NCBI RefSeq assembly: GCF_029873635.1
Contig: NC_080428.1
Span: forward strand, 65,199,101-65,263,100
Direction: 5' to 3'
Length of the DNA stretch: 64,000 nt
Source of the DNA: Malania oleifera
Taxonomy: Eukaryota > Streptophyta > Magnoliopsida > Santalales > Ximeniaceae
Program-made: the position numbers and the translations under genes
Shown: one piece after another, positions 11,111 through 22,924 of the stretch
Layout of the letters: the number at the start of each line of letters is the position of its first letter
Numbering within the stretch: position 1 is the first letter of the stretch
Notes under the pieces: model-generated
What the model saw: only the letters and a program-made list of their open reading frames with translations
Told to the model about the DNA's origin: nothing
Database searches by the model: none

Positions 11111-11112
11111 TA

Positions 11113-11885
11113 ATTTTTATATCTTAAAAGAGGTCTACTTTAATTAAATAATTTATATATTATTTTTTAAAAAGTTAATAAACACACTGAAGATTTAAAA
11201 AAATAAAAAACTATGTTTGGCCTTGTAGTAGAACACTTCTTCATTCGATAAACGTGGCTGCACATTTTAGTAAAAAAATAAATAAATAAATTTAACAAAT
11301 ATGAAAGCAACACTCAGGGTTGTTTGGGTGTCGCTAAAGTCTTCGCAAAAGCAAAGATAATTTATTATTATTGTTTTTTTTATATAAAAAAACTAAAATA
11401 TATAATACAAAGTTTTCAACCTATCAAATCACCATAAAAATATTTTAATTATTTTACAAAGTACTTCACCACTAAGTTTTTTGATTGACAAACTTAGATA
11501 TTGACACAAAATTTATGTATTTTTTAGTTAAATATGACTTATTATTAATAAAAATTTCTAGTGCGTATGATATATTGTCTATTCAAGTGATGAGATCTTG
11601 TGTATATTAATATACTGAGTTGGATTTAAATTATTCATATTTATTAGGGAAAAAGCAAAATTAAAAAATAAAAATGGCGAATAAAAGTTTTCAAGTTGAT
11701 TCGTGTGGTGTAATAATAAACAAAAAAGCTCTATTCTAAACAAAATTTTGAGATTAAAAATTCAGTAGTGATTAGTTCAAGTCTCTTTGTCCCCGATTGT
11801 TATAATTAGAATTAAAAAATAGTGATAGACACTAAAAATCATTGACGACAAGAAATATGTTATTAATTTTTCCTAGTAGAAGAAT
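11113..11885. other. AT-rich intergenic sequence
   Basis: I see no gene, no repeat pair and no regulatory signal that can be supported. Homopolymer A and T runs are common. Confidence 0.6.
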
Positions 11886-11921
11886 TTTTTAGAAGTTTCC
11901 AAGTAATAATATGCGTGGGAT

Positions 11922-12341
11922 GTGGAAAATTTGCAGAAGATTCTGGGGTTCAGTAAAGCAGATGAAGTGATGGAAAAGGTGGGAAATTTTAGAAATTCTT
12001 CGGAAATTCTGTTATGGCTCCCGGAAAAGGATAGCTGCTTTAATACAAAATCCGCATGGGATGTTATCAGAGTTAGAACTCCAAAATTTGATTGGGCTAA
12101 GGGGGTTTGGAACAAATTGTTACCGAAGAAAATTTCTATTTGTATGTGGAAGGCTACTTTTGAGTGCCTAAGTGTTGATGAAAAGGTGAGAAGGGTGGGG
12201 GTTTCTCTGGTTTCGGCGTGTAATTGTTGTGAGATGAGGCAATCAGAAGATTTGGAGCATGTGTTAAATAAGGGAGACCTTACTTCTGAGGTTTGGAGGA
12301 AGGTTTCGGTGGAGGTAGGTGTTCCTTTCCTTAGGCAATAA
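11922..12341 (+). pseudogene. LINE zinc-binding (zf-RVT) fragment
   Basis: Residues WNKLLPKKISICMWKA, then a CNCC cluster and EHV..W(R)K match the zf-RVT region that follows the RT of plant LINEs: W..LP.KI..F.WRA, C..C and a distal H. The RT core itself is missing upstream. A TAA at 12339 ends the frame, and homology continues after it, so the stop is a lesion. Confidence 0.75.
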
Positions 12342-12404
12342 AGTTGGAAAGAAAGAGTTCAAATGTGATTTAATAGGGCTTCTAGGTTCTCTCAACTGGG
12401 TTCA

Positions 12405-13129
12405 TTGATGGGTTTGATTCCTTGTTTAGTAGTTTGGAGGCTGTGGAGAAGGAGATGTGTGGCTAGAATGGGAGGAAAATTAGATAGTAGTATTGATGTG
12501 TGGCTCTCCATTAAGTATTGGGTGGGGGTTTTGAGTAGGAACATGACAGAAATGATTCAGTTGAAGGATACTGATTTTCGGGTTTTGCAGAATCTGGAAG
12601 TGCAAATTGTCAATAAAAAAATTAAAACTATGCAAAGTGTAAGATGGCTAAAACCGAGGCAAGGGAGGTTGAAACTAAATTTGGATGGGAGCAGCCTGGG
12701 GAACCCAGTGCCGGCGGGTGGTGGTGGCATCCTTAGAGACCATACAGGTTTTTTGTATTTGGTTTTTCAAAATATTTTGGTTCTTGTTCAAATAATGAAG
12801 CTGAATTGAGAGTTGTGTTGGAGGGAATAAAGATTTGCAAACAGTTGGGTCATACCTGTATCAATATTGAATGTGATTGGATTAGAGTCAGGAAGTGCTC
12901 ATTGTGGTATTTGTGGGATTTTTGGGAGCAGCTTAGTGGTTTATTGGAGGGAGTGGATTTTTCGATAAATCATTCGTATAGAGAAGGGAACAAAGTAGCA
13001 GATGCCTTGGCTCAACAAGGTGCTATGGGGAGGAATAGTTTGTTTACAAATAGTAGTCAACTCCCTAGAGTTAGCAATGGTTTGTATAAATTGGAGAAGA
13101 TGGGTATGACTTATATGAGATATGTTTAG
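12405..13129 (+). pseudogene. LINE RNase H-like (RVT_3) domain, frameshifted
   Basis: The first frame (12405-12809) carries LKLNLDGSSLGNP and GGGGILRDHTG, the start of a plant LINE RNase H with its first catalytic D. After a frameshift near 12800 the domain goes on with EAELRVVLEG (E), IECDW (D) and EGNKVADALAQQG (final D) up to 13129. All motif blocks are readable, but not in one frame. Confidence 0.82.
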
Positions 13130-13404
13130 CTGATTTCCTTTTGGTTTTTGCTTATGTTTTTTACTGTTTATCTTTTGTTTTGTTTTGTTGTGTGAGATTT
13201 GTTTTGTAGGTCCTGATTTGTTTCGTTTTGTTTGGACTTATAACCCGATTTTGGTTGGATGTTGGTGTTGTTCTTTGGGAGTTTTTTAACGTTTGTCTTT
13301 TGTTATCTCTCATTGATTGTCTTTGAACCATGGTATTCCTCCGTCAAAAGTGAGGGGTTATCAATAAATAAATGGAGGTATTGCCCTTCTTTAAAAAAAA
13401 AAAA

Positions 13405-13875
13405 AACTTCCTATCAGATTATTGAAGTATGTTAAACCCATTATAATTATTAATAACAAGAGTACTTACTATTGCTATTTTTTTTTTAAATTTTTTTTTG
13501 GGGTTTTTGAAACTTGAAAGTATATTTGAAAAAAAAAAATGTGTTTTATGATGTTTAAAGCAATGGAGTATAACCTAAATTTATAATTGTATGGTTAAAA
13601 ACAAGGAGTCCAAAAAAGGTCGTTGTGCTTCCTTGGTGAACCAGTTGTATTTTAACATAAAATGTTATTATTATAGGGTGCAAAATCGACAATTATTGGA
13701 TAATTTTATTAATTATAAAATTTAAAATAAACAATTAGAAGAAAATGAAAACGTGTACGTGAAAGCATTTTCTGTTACTTCACGAAATTTAAGAACATAA
13801 AAGTTTGAATTACCTATAAGATCTTATCAGGAAAGTTAAATAAACAAAAATATTGGATAATTTCTCTCACTCTAT
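13405..13875. other. AT-rich intergenic sequence
   Basis: Nothing recognisable beyond poly(A)/poly(T) runs between the LINE tail and the copia LTR-like region. Confidence 0.55.
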
Positions 13876-14383
13876 TGTAGTATGTGGCTCATATCGAAAG
13901 GAATACATGTATAAAGAAAGCAGACTGAAAAAAATAAGGAAGCTAGTCTAAAGAAAATCGTCGATGGGTTTCTATAGATACATTGACAATTTCTTCTAAA
14001 GCCAATTAGGAAGAAAACTATCAGCGATTTGATGAAACCGTCAATGGTTTTATTCGACATTAGATTGTTTTCATTGTTTGGGATGATTAATAGGTTGGGT
14101 GTGCGGTGACAACGCCACCACAACACTGTACATGGGTATTTGAGGAATTTTTCTAATACCTATGTAGGGTTAGGGTTAGTATAAATACAATGATGTAACT
14201 CTAATTTTGATGATAGTGAATTTTAGTTGCCGCTTGCTCCCATGAACGTAGGCATTCTGTCGAACCACGTTAAATTCATATGTATTTCTTATTTTCCTTA
14301 TCTCTGTGTGTTTTTCGTATCATTCATTATAATTGCTACATCGATCATTCATCACAATAATTGGTATTAGACCCCAAGTTACG

Positions 14384-15124
14384 ATGGCTGGGATTTCTTT
14401 TACGAAGTTCGACATGGTCATGTTCAACGGATCTAGAAATTTCAGATTATGGCAGAGAAGGGTCAATGATTTGTTAGTGCGGCAGGGCATGGTGAAGGTG
14501 TTATGCGGAAAGAAGTTGGAAGGCATGAACAATATTAATTGGAAGGAAATGGAAGTGAAGGCTATGACAACTATCATACTTTGTTTTACTGATGATGTGA
14601 TGTATCATGTCGTGGATGAGGAATTACCGGCGGCAGTTTGGTTGTAACTGGAAAGTCGATATATGTTTAAGTCGTTGACGAACAAGTTTTATCTTAAGAA
14701 AAAACTGTATAATCTTAAGATGTCAAAGGATTTCAATATAAACCAGCACATCAACATGTTTAACCAGATCATCAGTGATTTGAAGCAAGTTAATGTGAAG
14801 TTCAAAGACGAAGACAAGGCGTTGGTGTTACTGAATTCCCTACCTGCTTCTCCTATGTACGAAATTTGGTTACAACTCTGATGTGTGGAAAATAAACTCT
14901 CGAATTAGAGGAGATCACAAGTGCTCTTTTAGGTTTTCATCAGAGGAAGAAAGTTAGCAATAAAAATTTACAAGATGAAGGGCTTGTGGTGAGAGGTAAC
15001 CAAAAACGTGGGAGAAGCAAGTCCCGGAGCGGATCGAGTAACAATAAATCTCAGTCTAATTCCAGGTAGAGGAAGGACATACGATGTTTTAAGCGCGGGA
15101 AAAAGGGGCACATAAAATGAGATT
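14384..15124 (+). pseudogene. Copia-A gag with truncated zinc knuckle
   Basis: Starts MAGISFTKFDMVMFNGS and continues through LWQRRVNDLLVRQG, a YMFKSLTNKFYLKK segment after a TAG (14645-14647), and ALVLLNSLPASP. This is the capsid pattern of Tnt1/Tork-type Gag. After more stops a knuckle begins CFKRGKKGHIK at about 15084-15116 and is cut by the nested copia before its last cysteine. Gag coats element RNA in functional relatives. Confidence 0.82.
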
Positions 15125-15601
15125 TGTTAAGCTGAAATGGAAACGGAGAAAATATGGAAACAGAGAAAATGGAAACGCCTTAAAGAGGATGAGCTGCAGC
15201 CGCGTACCAAATTCATTCCTTCAAAAAAAAAATTATCAGGCGCTAAAATAATTTATTAAATACCACGTGCTCATTATCCCATTAGAATGCAATAAATCCT
15301 TTCCTTCTATATCTATCCTATGTATCTATAAATAAGAACATTTGTGTTGTGTGTAAGTGCAAGTGAAGTGAGTGAGCGAGGAGTGTGAGAGTGTTGCAGG
15401 TGAGAGAGAGAGAGAGAGAAAAGTGTGAGAAGAGTTGAGTTGAGTGTGTGTCTCCTCCTTTTGTTTTTCTTACAGGTTATAGTATATTTGGTGTGTTCCA
15501 TGGACGTAGGTCAGATTAGACCAAACCATGTAAATCTGGTGTTTTTATTTTGTGTGCTGGTTTTGCTTGTGTGTGTGATTATTGTTCCTAGATCCCTATT
15601 A
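15125..15601 (+). repeat. Copia-B 5' LTR
   Basis: Starts TGTTAAGCTG and ends CTATTA (the partner ends TTATCA). A TATA-like 'tataaataag' lies at about 15328-15337. Contains a short (GA)n at 15401-15420. Confidence 0.93.
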
Positions 15602-15603
15602 AG

Positions 15604-15616
15604 TGGTATCAGAGCC
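15604..15616 (+). other. Copia-B primer binding site
   Basis: TGGTATCAGAGCC, two bases after the 5' LTR, an exact initiator tRNA-Met type site. Confidence 0.92.
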
Positions 15617-16176
15617 AGGTTGGAGCAAAGTCTCCAGATCAGAGAAAAATTTCCAGATCGAAGGTCCTAGGAGCTATATTGTGCTAATTACATGTCTAAG
15701 AAAAATTCTATCTAGGAAAGTGGGACTTAAGTGGTCCATTATGACCCCCCATTTCCCTGTAAATTTACTTGGTGTAATTTAGCACAATCATCACTAGGCT
15801 CCACTACCACGTCAGTAGACACATCAACACGAGGCCCCACTACTACACCATCATTAGGCCCCATTTGCCACGTCAGCGCCACTTGCCACATCAGTGCCAT
15901 ATCATCACCGAGTTCCACCTATCACGTCAGTAGTTAGTTAACTACTTTAATTAACATCGTTAGTAACGACATCAGAATATTTTGTTAAGTGGGAGTATAT
16001 TCCGTTAAGTTTAATGGAAAGTTGACCAATTTTGACTAGAAGGTTTGACTAGGTTTTCAGAGTCATTTCAAGTTCGTTTTTTGAACGACTTAAACCATTT
16101 TAAAGATTTTCAGCCATTTCAAATCCAACCGTGCTATCCTTTTGAGCTAATTCCATCTCTAGATCGATGAATCTAG
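15617..16176 (+). other. Copia-B leader
   Basis: Non-coding region of 560 bp. It includes a loose repeat of 'ccactaccacgtcag..acatca' units around 15800-15930, with no clear reading frame. Confidence 0.55.
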
Positions 16177-16990
16177 ATGTTGAATGAAAATAACTCAAAG
16201 ATTGAGATGTTTAATGACACTAACTTCGGTTTCTGGAAGATGCGGATCGAGGACCACTTGTTTGGTAAGAAGTTGCACTTACCATTGAAGGGTAAACTAG
16301 ATTCCATAAAGGAGGACGAGTGGGAGTTGCTTAATTGAAAAGCTCTCAGAGCTATCAGGATGACACTAGCAAAGTCTGTTGCCTTTAATATCAAGCACAT
16401 GACAACCACCAAGTCTCTTATGGACGTGCTCTCCAACATGTATGAGCAACCATTAACCGCTAATAAGGTACATTTAATGAAGAAGTTATTCACCATGAAC
16501 ATGCCCATAGGTGAAAGTTTTAATATACATCTAAATAATTTCAACGAGTTGTCAGATCAACTCGCCTCAGTTGAAATCAAGTTTTATAGTGAGATCCGTG
16601 CCTTACTGATTCTTAGTCAATTGCCTGAGAGTTGGAAATGCATTGTTACTGCGATTAGTAGTTCTGCAGGAAAATTAGAGTTGAATTTTAATGAAGTCGT
16701 TAGCATTATTTTGACGGAAGAGATCAGGATGTCAAACACTACTTCCACTTCAAGTTCAACATTAAATGTGGAAAGCCGAGGGAGAGATTCATGGAAAGGA
16801 AGCGGGCATGGATGATCAAATAATCGCGGCAGATCTAGATCCAGGTGATCCAAATCTAGAAATCCCAAAGGTTCCCAGGGCAGAAAGAACATTGAGTGTT
16901 GGAACTGTAGAAAGTTCGATCATTTTAGAAACTAGTGCAAATGTCCAAGAAATGAATATAAAGCGAAGGCAGAAGCAAATGTTGCTTCAG
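16177..16990 (+). pseudogene. Copia-B gag
   Basis: The ATG at 16177 opens MLNENNSKIEMFNDTNFGFWKMRIED, a copia capsid start. The frame is stopped by TGA at 16336, resumes (LMDVLSNMYEQP, LPESWKCIVTAISSSAG), then meets TGA at 16813 and more stops before the zinc knuckle CWNCRKFDHFRN-stop-C near 16900-16940. The same frame continues into protease. Stops at 16813 and just after fit CGA-to-TGA change inside an Arg-rich tract. Confidence 0.85.
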
Positions 16991-17001
16991 AAGAAGGTGA
17001 T

Positions 17002-18303
17002 ATGTTGATATGCTTTTTGGAAAGCAAGAAGGAGTCTTGGGTCTTAGACTCTGGAGCCTCATTTCATGTCATTTGCAATAAAGATTGCTTAGAGGAATAT
17101 ATACCAAGTGACTTCGGTAAGGTATATCTTGGCAATGATCAACCTTGCAACATAATTGACAAAAGAATTGTGAAGATCAAGATGAACGGGTTAGTATGGA
17201 AGCTGAAAGATGTCAGATATGTTTCAGATCTGAGAAAGAACTTGATCTCATTTGGTCAACTGGCAGATAAAGGATACATCACAACATTCATTGGTGATGA
17301 ATTAAATATTTCAAAGGGTGCACTTTCAATTGCACAAGGTAAGAAAAGTGGAACACTTTATGTGATTTCTAATACATGTATTTCTATTTCAGTTGCTATA
17401 AGAAATGTCGATAGCAACATTTGGCATCAACGAATTGGTCACATTAGTGAGAAGGGATTCAGGGTGATGCACTCAAAGGGAAAGTTGAGTGATCTACGGT
17501 CAGTAGAGATTGATATGTGCAATGATTGTATACTCGGGAAACAAAAGAGAGTCAGTTTCCAGACATACACCGGTACCCCAAAGAAGGAGAGACTTGAATT
17601 AGTCCACTCAAATGTATGGGGACTGACGACCGTTTTATCTCCAGGTGGAAGGAATTACTTCATGACCTTTATTGACGATTATTCTCGGAAGGAATGTGTT
17701 TACTTCCTGAAATACAAATCTGATGTCTTTGATGCTTTTGAGATGTGGAAAGCAATGGTTGAAAATGAAATTGGTTTGAAAATCAAGAAGCTGAGAACTG
17801 ATAATGGTGGTGAGTATGATGACACTGGGTTCAATAAATTCTGCTATAAGCATGGTATCAGGATGGAAAAAACTATGCCAGGTACGCCTCAACACAACGG
17901 CATAGTTGAGTGGATGAACCGGTCATTGACTGAAAGAGCTAAAAGCATTCGTATGCAGTTAGGCTTACCAAAATAGTTCTAGGCAGACGTAGTCAATACA
18001 ACAACATACTTGATTAATAGGAGTCCATTAGTACCATTGGACAACAATCTACCAGAAGATGTTTGGAGCGGAAAAAAGGTGATACTTTCACATTTTAAAG
18101 TTTTTGGTGGTGTAGCATATGTGCATGTTAATGATCATGTTAGAAACAAGCTTGGTCCAAAGTCCCGGAAATGCACATTCATCGGTTATGGTGAAGATGA
18201 GTATGGGTATGGCATGTGGGATGATGAAAACAAGAAGGTGATTAGAAGCAGAGATGTGATCTTTAATGAAAAGGGGATGTACAAAGACAGACACACAACA
18301 TAA
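17002..18303 (+). pseudogene. Copia-B protease and integrase
   Basis: Protease site SWVLDSGASFHVICN is at residues ~10-25 and the HHCC motif IWHQRIGH..CNDCILGKQ follows. Integrase core: FIDDYSRK, RTDNGGEYDD and PQHNGIVEWMNRSL give the D, D and E of the triad. The run of 324 codons ends at a TAG (17974-17976), with another TAG two codons on, and the same frame resumes at ~17986 to 18303 with the FGGVAYVHV and FIGYGEDEYGY tail. Apart from these stops, the domain is well preserved. Confidence 0.9.
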
Positions 18304-18568
18304 CCAACAGAACTCATAGAACCAGTTCAAAATGAAACAACCTATGTAAACTTGGATGATGTCCTAGAAGGTGTCAAGACATAACAGCGAAACACCAAGA
18401 ATCCTCAGGTAGAGGAGACACAACATAAAAATGCCAAGATTCTTCACGTAGAGGAACCTGTGGAGCAGATTGTCGCACCACCGTCTCCTACTCCAGCTCC
18501 GGAGCTTAGGAGATCTTCTCGGCAGCATGTATCAAATAAGAGGTATATGAATTATTTACTTCTTATAG

Positions 18569-19598
18569 ATGGAAGATAACTGGAATGCTATGATAAAGCA
18601 TGTCAGGCGGGAGATTCGAGCAAGTGCGGAGCTTGCAATGAAGGATGAGATAAAGTCCTTCAACTCCAACAAAATGTGGGAACTAGCTAAGTTGCCCAAA
18701 GGTAAAAAGACTCTTCACAACAAATGGGTGTACAGGATCAAAGAGAAGCATGATGGATCCAAGAGATACAAAGCCCGATTGGTAGTCAAAGGCTTCGAGC
18801 AGAAGGAAGGAATTTACTATACTGACATTTTTGCACCGGTTGTGAAGTTAACAACCATCAGATCAGTCTTTAGCATTGTTGCCTCAGAGGGTCTAGCTAC
18901 ATCTCGAGTAGTTGGATGTGAAGACAACATTTCTTCACAGTGATATTGATGAGGAGATTTACATGCACCAACCAAAAGGATTCTCAGTAAAAGATAAAGA
19001 AGATCTTGTGTGCATATTGAAGAAGAGCTTGTATGGTCTCAAACAAGCTCCCAAGCAATGGTACATAAAATTTGACAACTTTATGTGTAGAAAAGATTTT
19101 CAGAAGTGTAATGTCGACCATTATTACTACTTCAAGAGGTATCATTCTAGATATATAATACTATTGCTATATGCCGATGACATGTTAGTTGCATGACTAG
19201 ATATTGGAGAAATCAGGAAATTGAAGCTGCAAATGTCAGAGGAGTTTGACATGAAGGGCTTGGGTTTAGCAAAGCAGATACTTGGGATGCAGATCTCTAG
19301 AGATAAGCAACAAGGAACGTTGCGATTATCTCAGTCGAAGTATATTAGCTGTGTATTACAGAGATTCAACATGAGCAGCGCCAAGGTAGTAAATATGCCA
19401 TTGGTTGGTCACTTTCGTCTGTCCAAGGATCAGGCTCCTCAAACAGATGAAGAGAAGAACTTCATGGCTAAGGTACCGTACGCCTCAACCATTGGAAGTC
19501 TCATGTACGTCATGCTTGGTACTAGACCAGACATTAGTCAAGCAGTGGGATCTGTCAGCAGGTTTATATCAAATCCAAGAAGACTCACTAGGAAGTAG
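18569..19598 (+). pseudogene. Copia-B reverse transcriptase
   Basis: Begins in the RT lead-in (MKDEIKSFNSNKMWEL, KWVYRIKEKHDGS, KARLVVKGFEQKEGI). After a frameshift near 18910 it continues MDVKTTFLHSDIDEEIYMHQP, LYGLKQAPKQW and the catalytic LLLYADDMLVA, followed by a TAG at 19194. It then resumes in frame to 19598 with ILGMQISRD and YASTIGSLMYVMLGTRPDI. Both aspartates of the YADD box are present. Confidence 0.9.
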
Positions 19599-20115
19599 TG
19601 AAGTGGATTTTGAGATATGTACGTGACACTATTGATAAGTGTCTATGTTTCGGTAAAGGATATTTGAAAATTCGAGGATATGTTGATACCGATTTTGCAG
19701 GTGATCGCAGAAGCACCATCGGATATGTGTTCACTGTTGGCACAACAACTGGATGTCACAGATACAGAAGATTATTATTTTATCCACTACAGAAGCTGAG
19801 TATGTAGTAGTGATAGAAGCTAGTAAAGACATGATTTGACTTCAAGGTTTGTTAATAGAGCTCGAAATAAAGCAGGAAAGAAATGTCTTGCACAGCGACA
19901 ATCAGAGTGCGATACATCTGACAAAGAACTTTGCATTTCATTCTAGAACCAAACATATTGGATTACGTTATCATTTCGTCAAATCTCTGTTAGAGGATGG
20001 AGTGTTGGCACTGGAAAAAATCCAAAGTAGCAAGAATCCAGCAAATATGTTGACAAAGGTGGTGACTACAGAAAAGTTGAATTTGTGCTCAATTTCAGTT
20101 GGTCTTCATGCTTGA
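19598..20115 (+). pseudogene. Copia-B RNase H
   Basis: KWILRYVRDT and GYVDTDFAGDRRSTIGYVF mark the start of copia RNase H. A frameshift near 19800-19850 intervenes (the TEAEY box is damaged), then LHSDNQSAIHLTKN, RTKHIGLRYHFV and NPANMLTKVV complete the domain. It degrades the RNA strand during reverse transcription in functional relatives. Confidence 0.88.
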
Positions 20116-20184
20116 AGACAGATTTGAGCATATCATTATATTATATACTGGTTGAGATAGTATCTCCGTCTCCAAGTAGGAGAT

Positions 20185-20438
20185 TGTTGAGTTGAAATGG
20201 AAACGGAGAAAATGGAAACGCCTTAAAGAGGATGAGCTGCAACTGCTTACCAAATTCATTCCTTTGAAAACACAATTATCACGTGCTAAAATAATCCATT
20301 AAATACCACATGCTCATTATCCCATTAGAATGCAATAACTTTCCTTCTATATCTATCCTATATACCTATAAATAAGAACATTTGTGTTGTGTGTAAGTGC
20401 AAGTGAAGTGAGTGAGCGAGGAGTGTGAGAGTGCTGAA

Positions 20439-20477
<39 letters not shown>

Positions 20478-20655
20478 TGTGAGAAGAGTTGAGTTGAGTG
20501 TGTGTCTCCTTCTCTTGTGTTTCTTCCAGGTTATAGTATATTTGGTGTGCTCCGTGGACGTAGGTCAGATTAGACCAAACCACATAAATTTGGTGTTTTT
20601 ATTTTGTATGCTTATTTTGCTTGTGTGTGTGATTATTGTTCCTAGATCCTTATCA
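20185..20655 (+). repeat. Copia-B 3' LTR
   Basis: 471 bp, starts TGTTGAGTTG, preceded by the purine tract AAGTAGGAGAT (20174-20184). A longer (GA)n tract (20441-20474) than in the 5' copy is the main length difference. TSD AGATT follows. Confidence 0.93.
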
Positions 20656-20990
20656 AGATTGTCTAGAGAAAAAAGAAGGAGAAAGCAAAGAATAAATAGG
20701 GTCTATCAAGGTCTATGAATGTAGTGGAAGTAGAAGACTCAGAGAGCAGTGACGAGGATATGTTTTCTGTTTCATTTGGTTTCAAATTATCTCATAAATT
20801 CTTGGAACTTAGATTCGACATGCTCCTATCACATGACATCCAATAAAGATTAGTTTGACACATATAGCTTAGTAAATTCTGGTTATGTTCTAATGGGTAA
20901 CGATACATCATGTAAACTTGGTGGAATAGAGAATAGTAGAATTAAAATGTTTGATGGTGTTGTTAGAATGTTGTGTGATGTTAGAAATAT
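20656..20990 (+). pseudogene. Copia-A zinc-knuckle tail and protease remnant
   Basis: The first codons after the nested element read D-C, restoring the final cysteine of the knuckle that stops at 15124. Further on, sequence resembling the protease flap and after (DTYSLVNSGYV, MGNDTSCKLGGI, KMFDGVVRMLCDVR) is readable to ~20985. Then homology ends, so Copia-A is 3'-truncated. Confidence 0.72.
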
Positions 20991-22080
20991 ATCAAAATAT
21001 ATAGTTTATTTATTTATTTGATTAATTTAATTGTTAATTAGTTTTATAATTGAAAAAAAACTCTAAAAATAGAAAAAAATTCAAAAAAATTAGGAAAAAT
21101 ATTTTGAAGGCTAGAAAAATAAGGGAAAAAAAAAATATTTTGGGCTATTTCAAGCTGAAAAAAAATGAGAAAAACTCTTTAAAAATATTATAAAATTTTA
21201 GAAAAACTTTGAAAAATTTTGAAAAATCTGGGGATACAATTTAAAGATTTTTTTGCTTATAATTTGACATTTTCCCCCATTTTTTCGCCTATGTGTGGTC
21301 CCTATGATTTAAAAAAGGGTAATAAGGTATTTTGGACCTCACCCTATATTAGTTCTAAGAGAAATTTATTTAACAAGATCCACTCGTTTAAAAGTCTTAT
21401 TAAGTATTCCTAAATCGTACTGAGGTCTTTACCTCCTCTCAATTTTGTTTATTTATTTATTTTAAGAAATAATTAATTAAAGGTTATTAAATTCAATTTG
21501 GGGATATTTCATACTTAATTAGGTACCGTTCGTCGAATAGGTGTGTAGGGAGTGTGAATACCTTCCCCTCACATAACTGAACTCTCGATCCCCACTTTGG
21601 TAAAAACAGACCGAGACTATTGGTTCCTTTGGCCTAGGTTTAGTCCAGTGACCAATTAAATGAGCAGTTAATTAGGTGTTCTAACATTTCAATATGATTA
21701 TTTCCTCACCATCCCGAGACCATTCTTTGGGACATTGCAACAGCTGCAATATAGGATTTTGCCTTGGCCTATGTAGGTTAGGTTGAAATTATACTTACAT
21801 TTGAAAAGATTAAAGAGGGGATGTCTAATGAAGTTATAAGGCGCAACAATGGCACATTTTGCAACATAAAGAACAAAATCATTACAATTTCTTCTAATAT
21901 GAGAAAATTTTTATTAGAAAATTATGGTCAAAACATTATGAATCCACATAGCATGCCTATGAAATTCAAATACCTTGTTGAAGTAATCCTTCGTTAGTCA
22001 ATAAAAATACAATAGTTTTGGTGGAGCCTTATGTTTGTATCAATTGTCTCTCCATGAATAATATTTTATTTTCTTTCACA
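20991..22080. other. Non-coding; LTR-element-like remnant
   Basis: No gene. A/T-rich with many short A runs to ~21230. The block 21520-21700 ('aggtaccgttcgtcgaat', 'ggagtgtgaataccttcccctca') looks like conserved untranslated sequence from LTR elements, but there are no paired LTRs or TSD. Confidence 0.35.
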
Positions 22081-22089
22081 CAATATCAA

Positions 22090-22090
<1 letters not shown>

Positions 22091-22127
<37 letters not shown>
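22091..22127. repeat. (AT)n microsatellite, palindromic GCAT ends
   Basis: About 16 AT units bounded by GC on the left and GCAT on the right, 0.8 kb beyond the NAC stop codon. Confidence 0.9.
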
Positions 22128-22924
22128 TATCTATACATACATATGCATAATTTTATCATTTTATTTACTACTTTTATTTCTTTTCTAATATGCTCTTGTA
22201 TAGACATTGATATATTGAACTACTAAACTAATACAAAATGCTACATATTTCATGAATAATCCATAATTAATGCAAATATTTATAGCAAATAGATAGCAAT
22301 CCCACAAATGCTAACCTTTTTTTTTTTTTTTTTTCCGATATTCATTTTTAAACATCCTAAATAGATTTTAAATTAAAATTTTATTATTTCCACATGAATA
22401 TACTTTGTGCATGCAGCAATAGTAAGATCATCAACCACCAAGCCTAAACTGATAATGGCATAATTAAAGCAGACAAAAAGTAAAAACTAAAGCATACTTA
22501 GTTCAATAATTCATTATATTAAATAAAAAATACATCAAAATTAAGATACATTACACACGTCACATGTGTATGTCCCAATCCATGGCTAGCTAATACATAT
22601 ACAAAACCAGCATAATCTTATTATAATTATTTCAGAAAAATGAATAAATGTACTTAATTAACAAATTAGATCAAATGTATGCATGGTTTTTGTTTTCTAT
22701 TATGTATATATTTATATAAAGAAAAATCTTATCAGAAAAGGTCTAATGTCTAAACATGACAGGTTTATACACAGCATAATATATCTTTGAAATCCAAATA
22801 CCTTAATATATTGCTGCAGTATACCTACCTAACGAACTAGACTTTAAAACCAAATATCCTAAAGAACATATTATATGCAGACTGCAAGCTGAGAATTGAT
22901 GAAATTCATCTTCTTGATCATCAT
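22128..22924 (-). other. 3' flank of the NAC gene
   Basis: AT-rich, no open frame. The 3' UTR must lie in its right part. Several A/T-rich candidates for a poly(A) signal exist, but none can be singled out from sequence alone. Confidence 0.5.

Larger units (their letters stand above)
11886..13404 (+). mobile_element. 5'-truncated non-LTR retrotransposon (LINE, L1-like)
   Basis: Only the 3' part is present: an RT zinc-binding region, an RNase H-like domain, a ~270-bp 3' UTR and a terminal A run at about 13391-13404. 5' truncation with a poly(A) end is the usual product of target-primed reverse transcription. No convincing target-site duplication was found, so the left boundary is approximate. 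Confidence 0.8.
15125..20655 (+). mobile_element. Complete Ty1/copia retrotransposon (Copia-B), nested in Copia-A
   Basis: LTRs at 15125-15601 (477 bp) and 20185-20655 (471 bp), with a perfect TSD AGATT (15120-15124 and 20656-20660). The PBS TGGTATCAGAGCC follows the 5' LTR and a purine tract precedes the 3' LTR. Interior order is gag, protease, integrase, RT, RNase H. Gag to integrase share one frame with several nonsense codons, and four frame changes follow between integrase and RNase H. LTRs differ by substitutions, a ~17-bp duplication and (GA)n length. Confidence 0.95.
13876..20990 (+). mobile_element. Tork/Tnt1-like copia remnant (Copia-A), split by a nested copia
   Basis: An LTR-like region ends at about 14356 and is followed by a PBS-like TTGGTATTAGA (14361-14371). 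Next come gag (14384-15124) and, after the nested element 15125-20655, the rest of the zinc knuckle and a protease-like stretch to ~20990. The left edge of the LTR and any 3' LTR were not found, so 13876 is approximate. A TATA-like 'ataaata' near 14182 lies in the LTR. The remnant has many stops and lacks integrase, RT and RNase H. Confidence 0.75.

Noticed and set aside
11886-11900. Target-site duplication for the LINE
   Set aside because: The sequence before 11890 and after the A run at 13404 does not match convincingly.
21505-21700. A separate LTR retrotransposon
   Set aside because: Phrases look like LTR-element untranslated sequence, but no paired LTR, PBS or TSD could be found.
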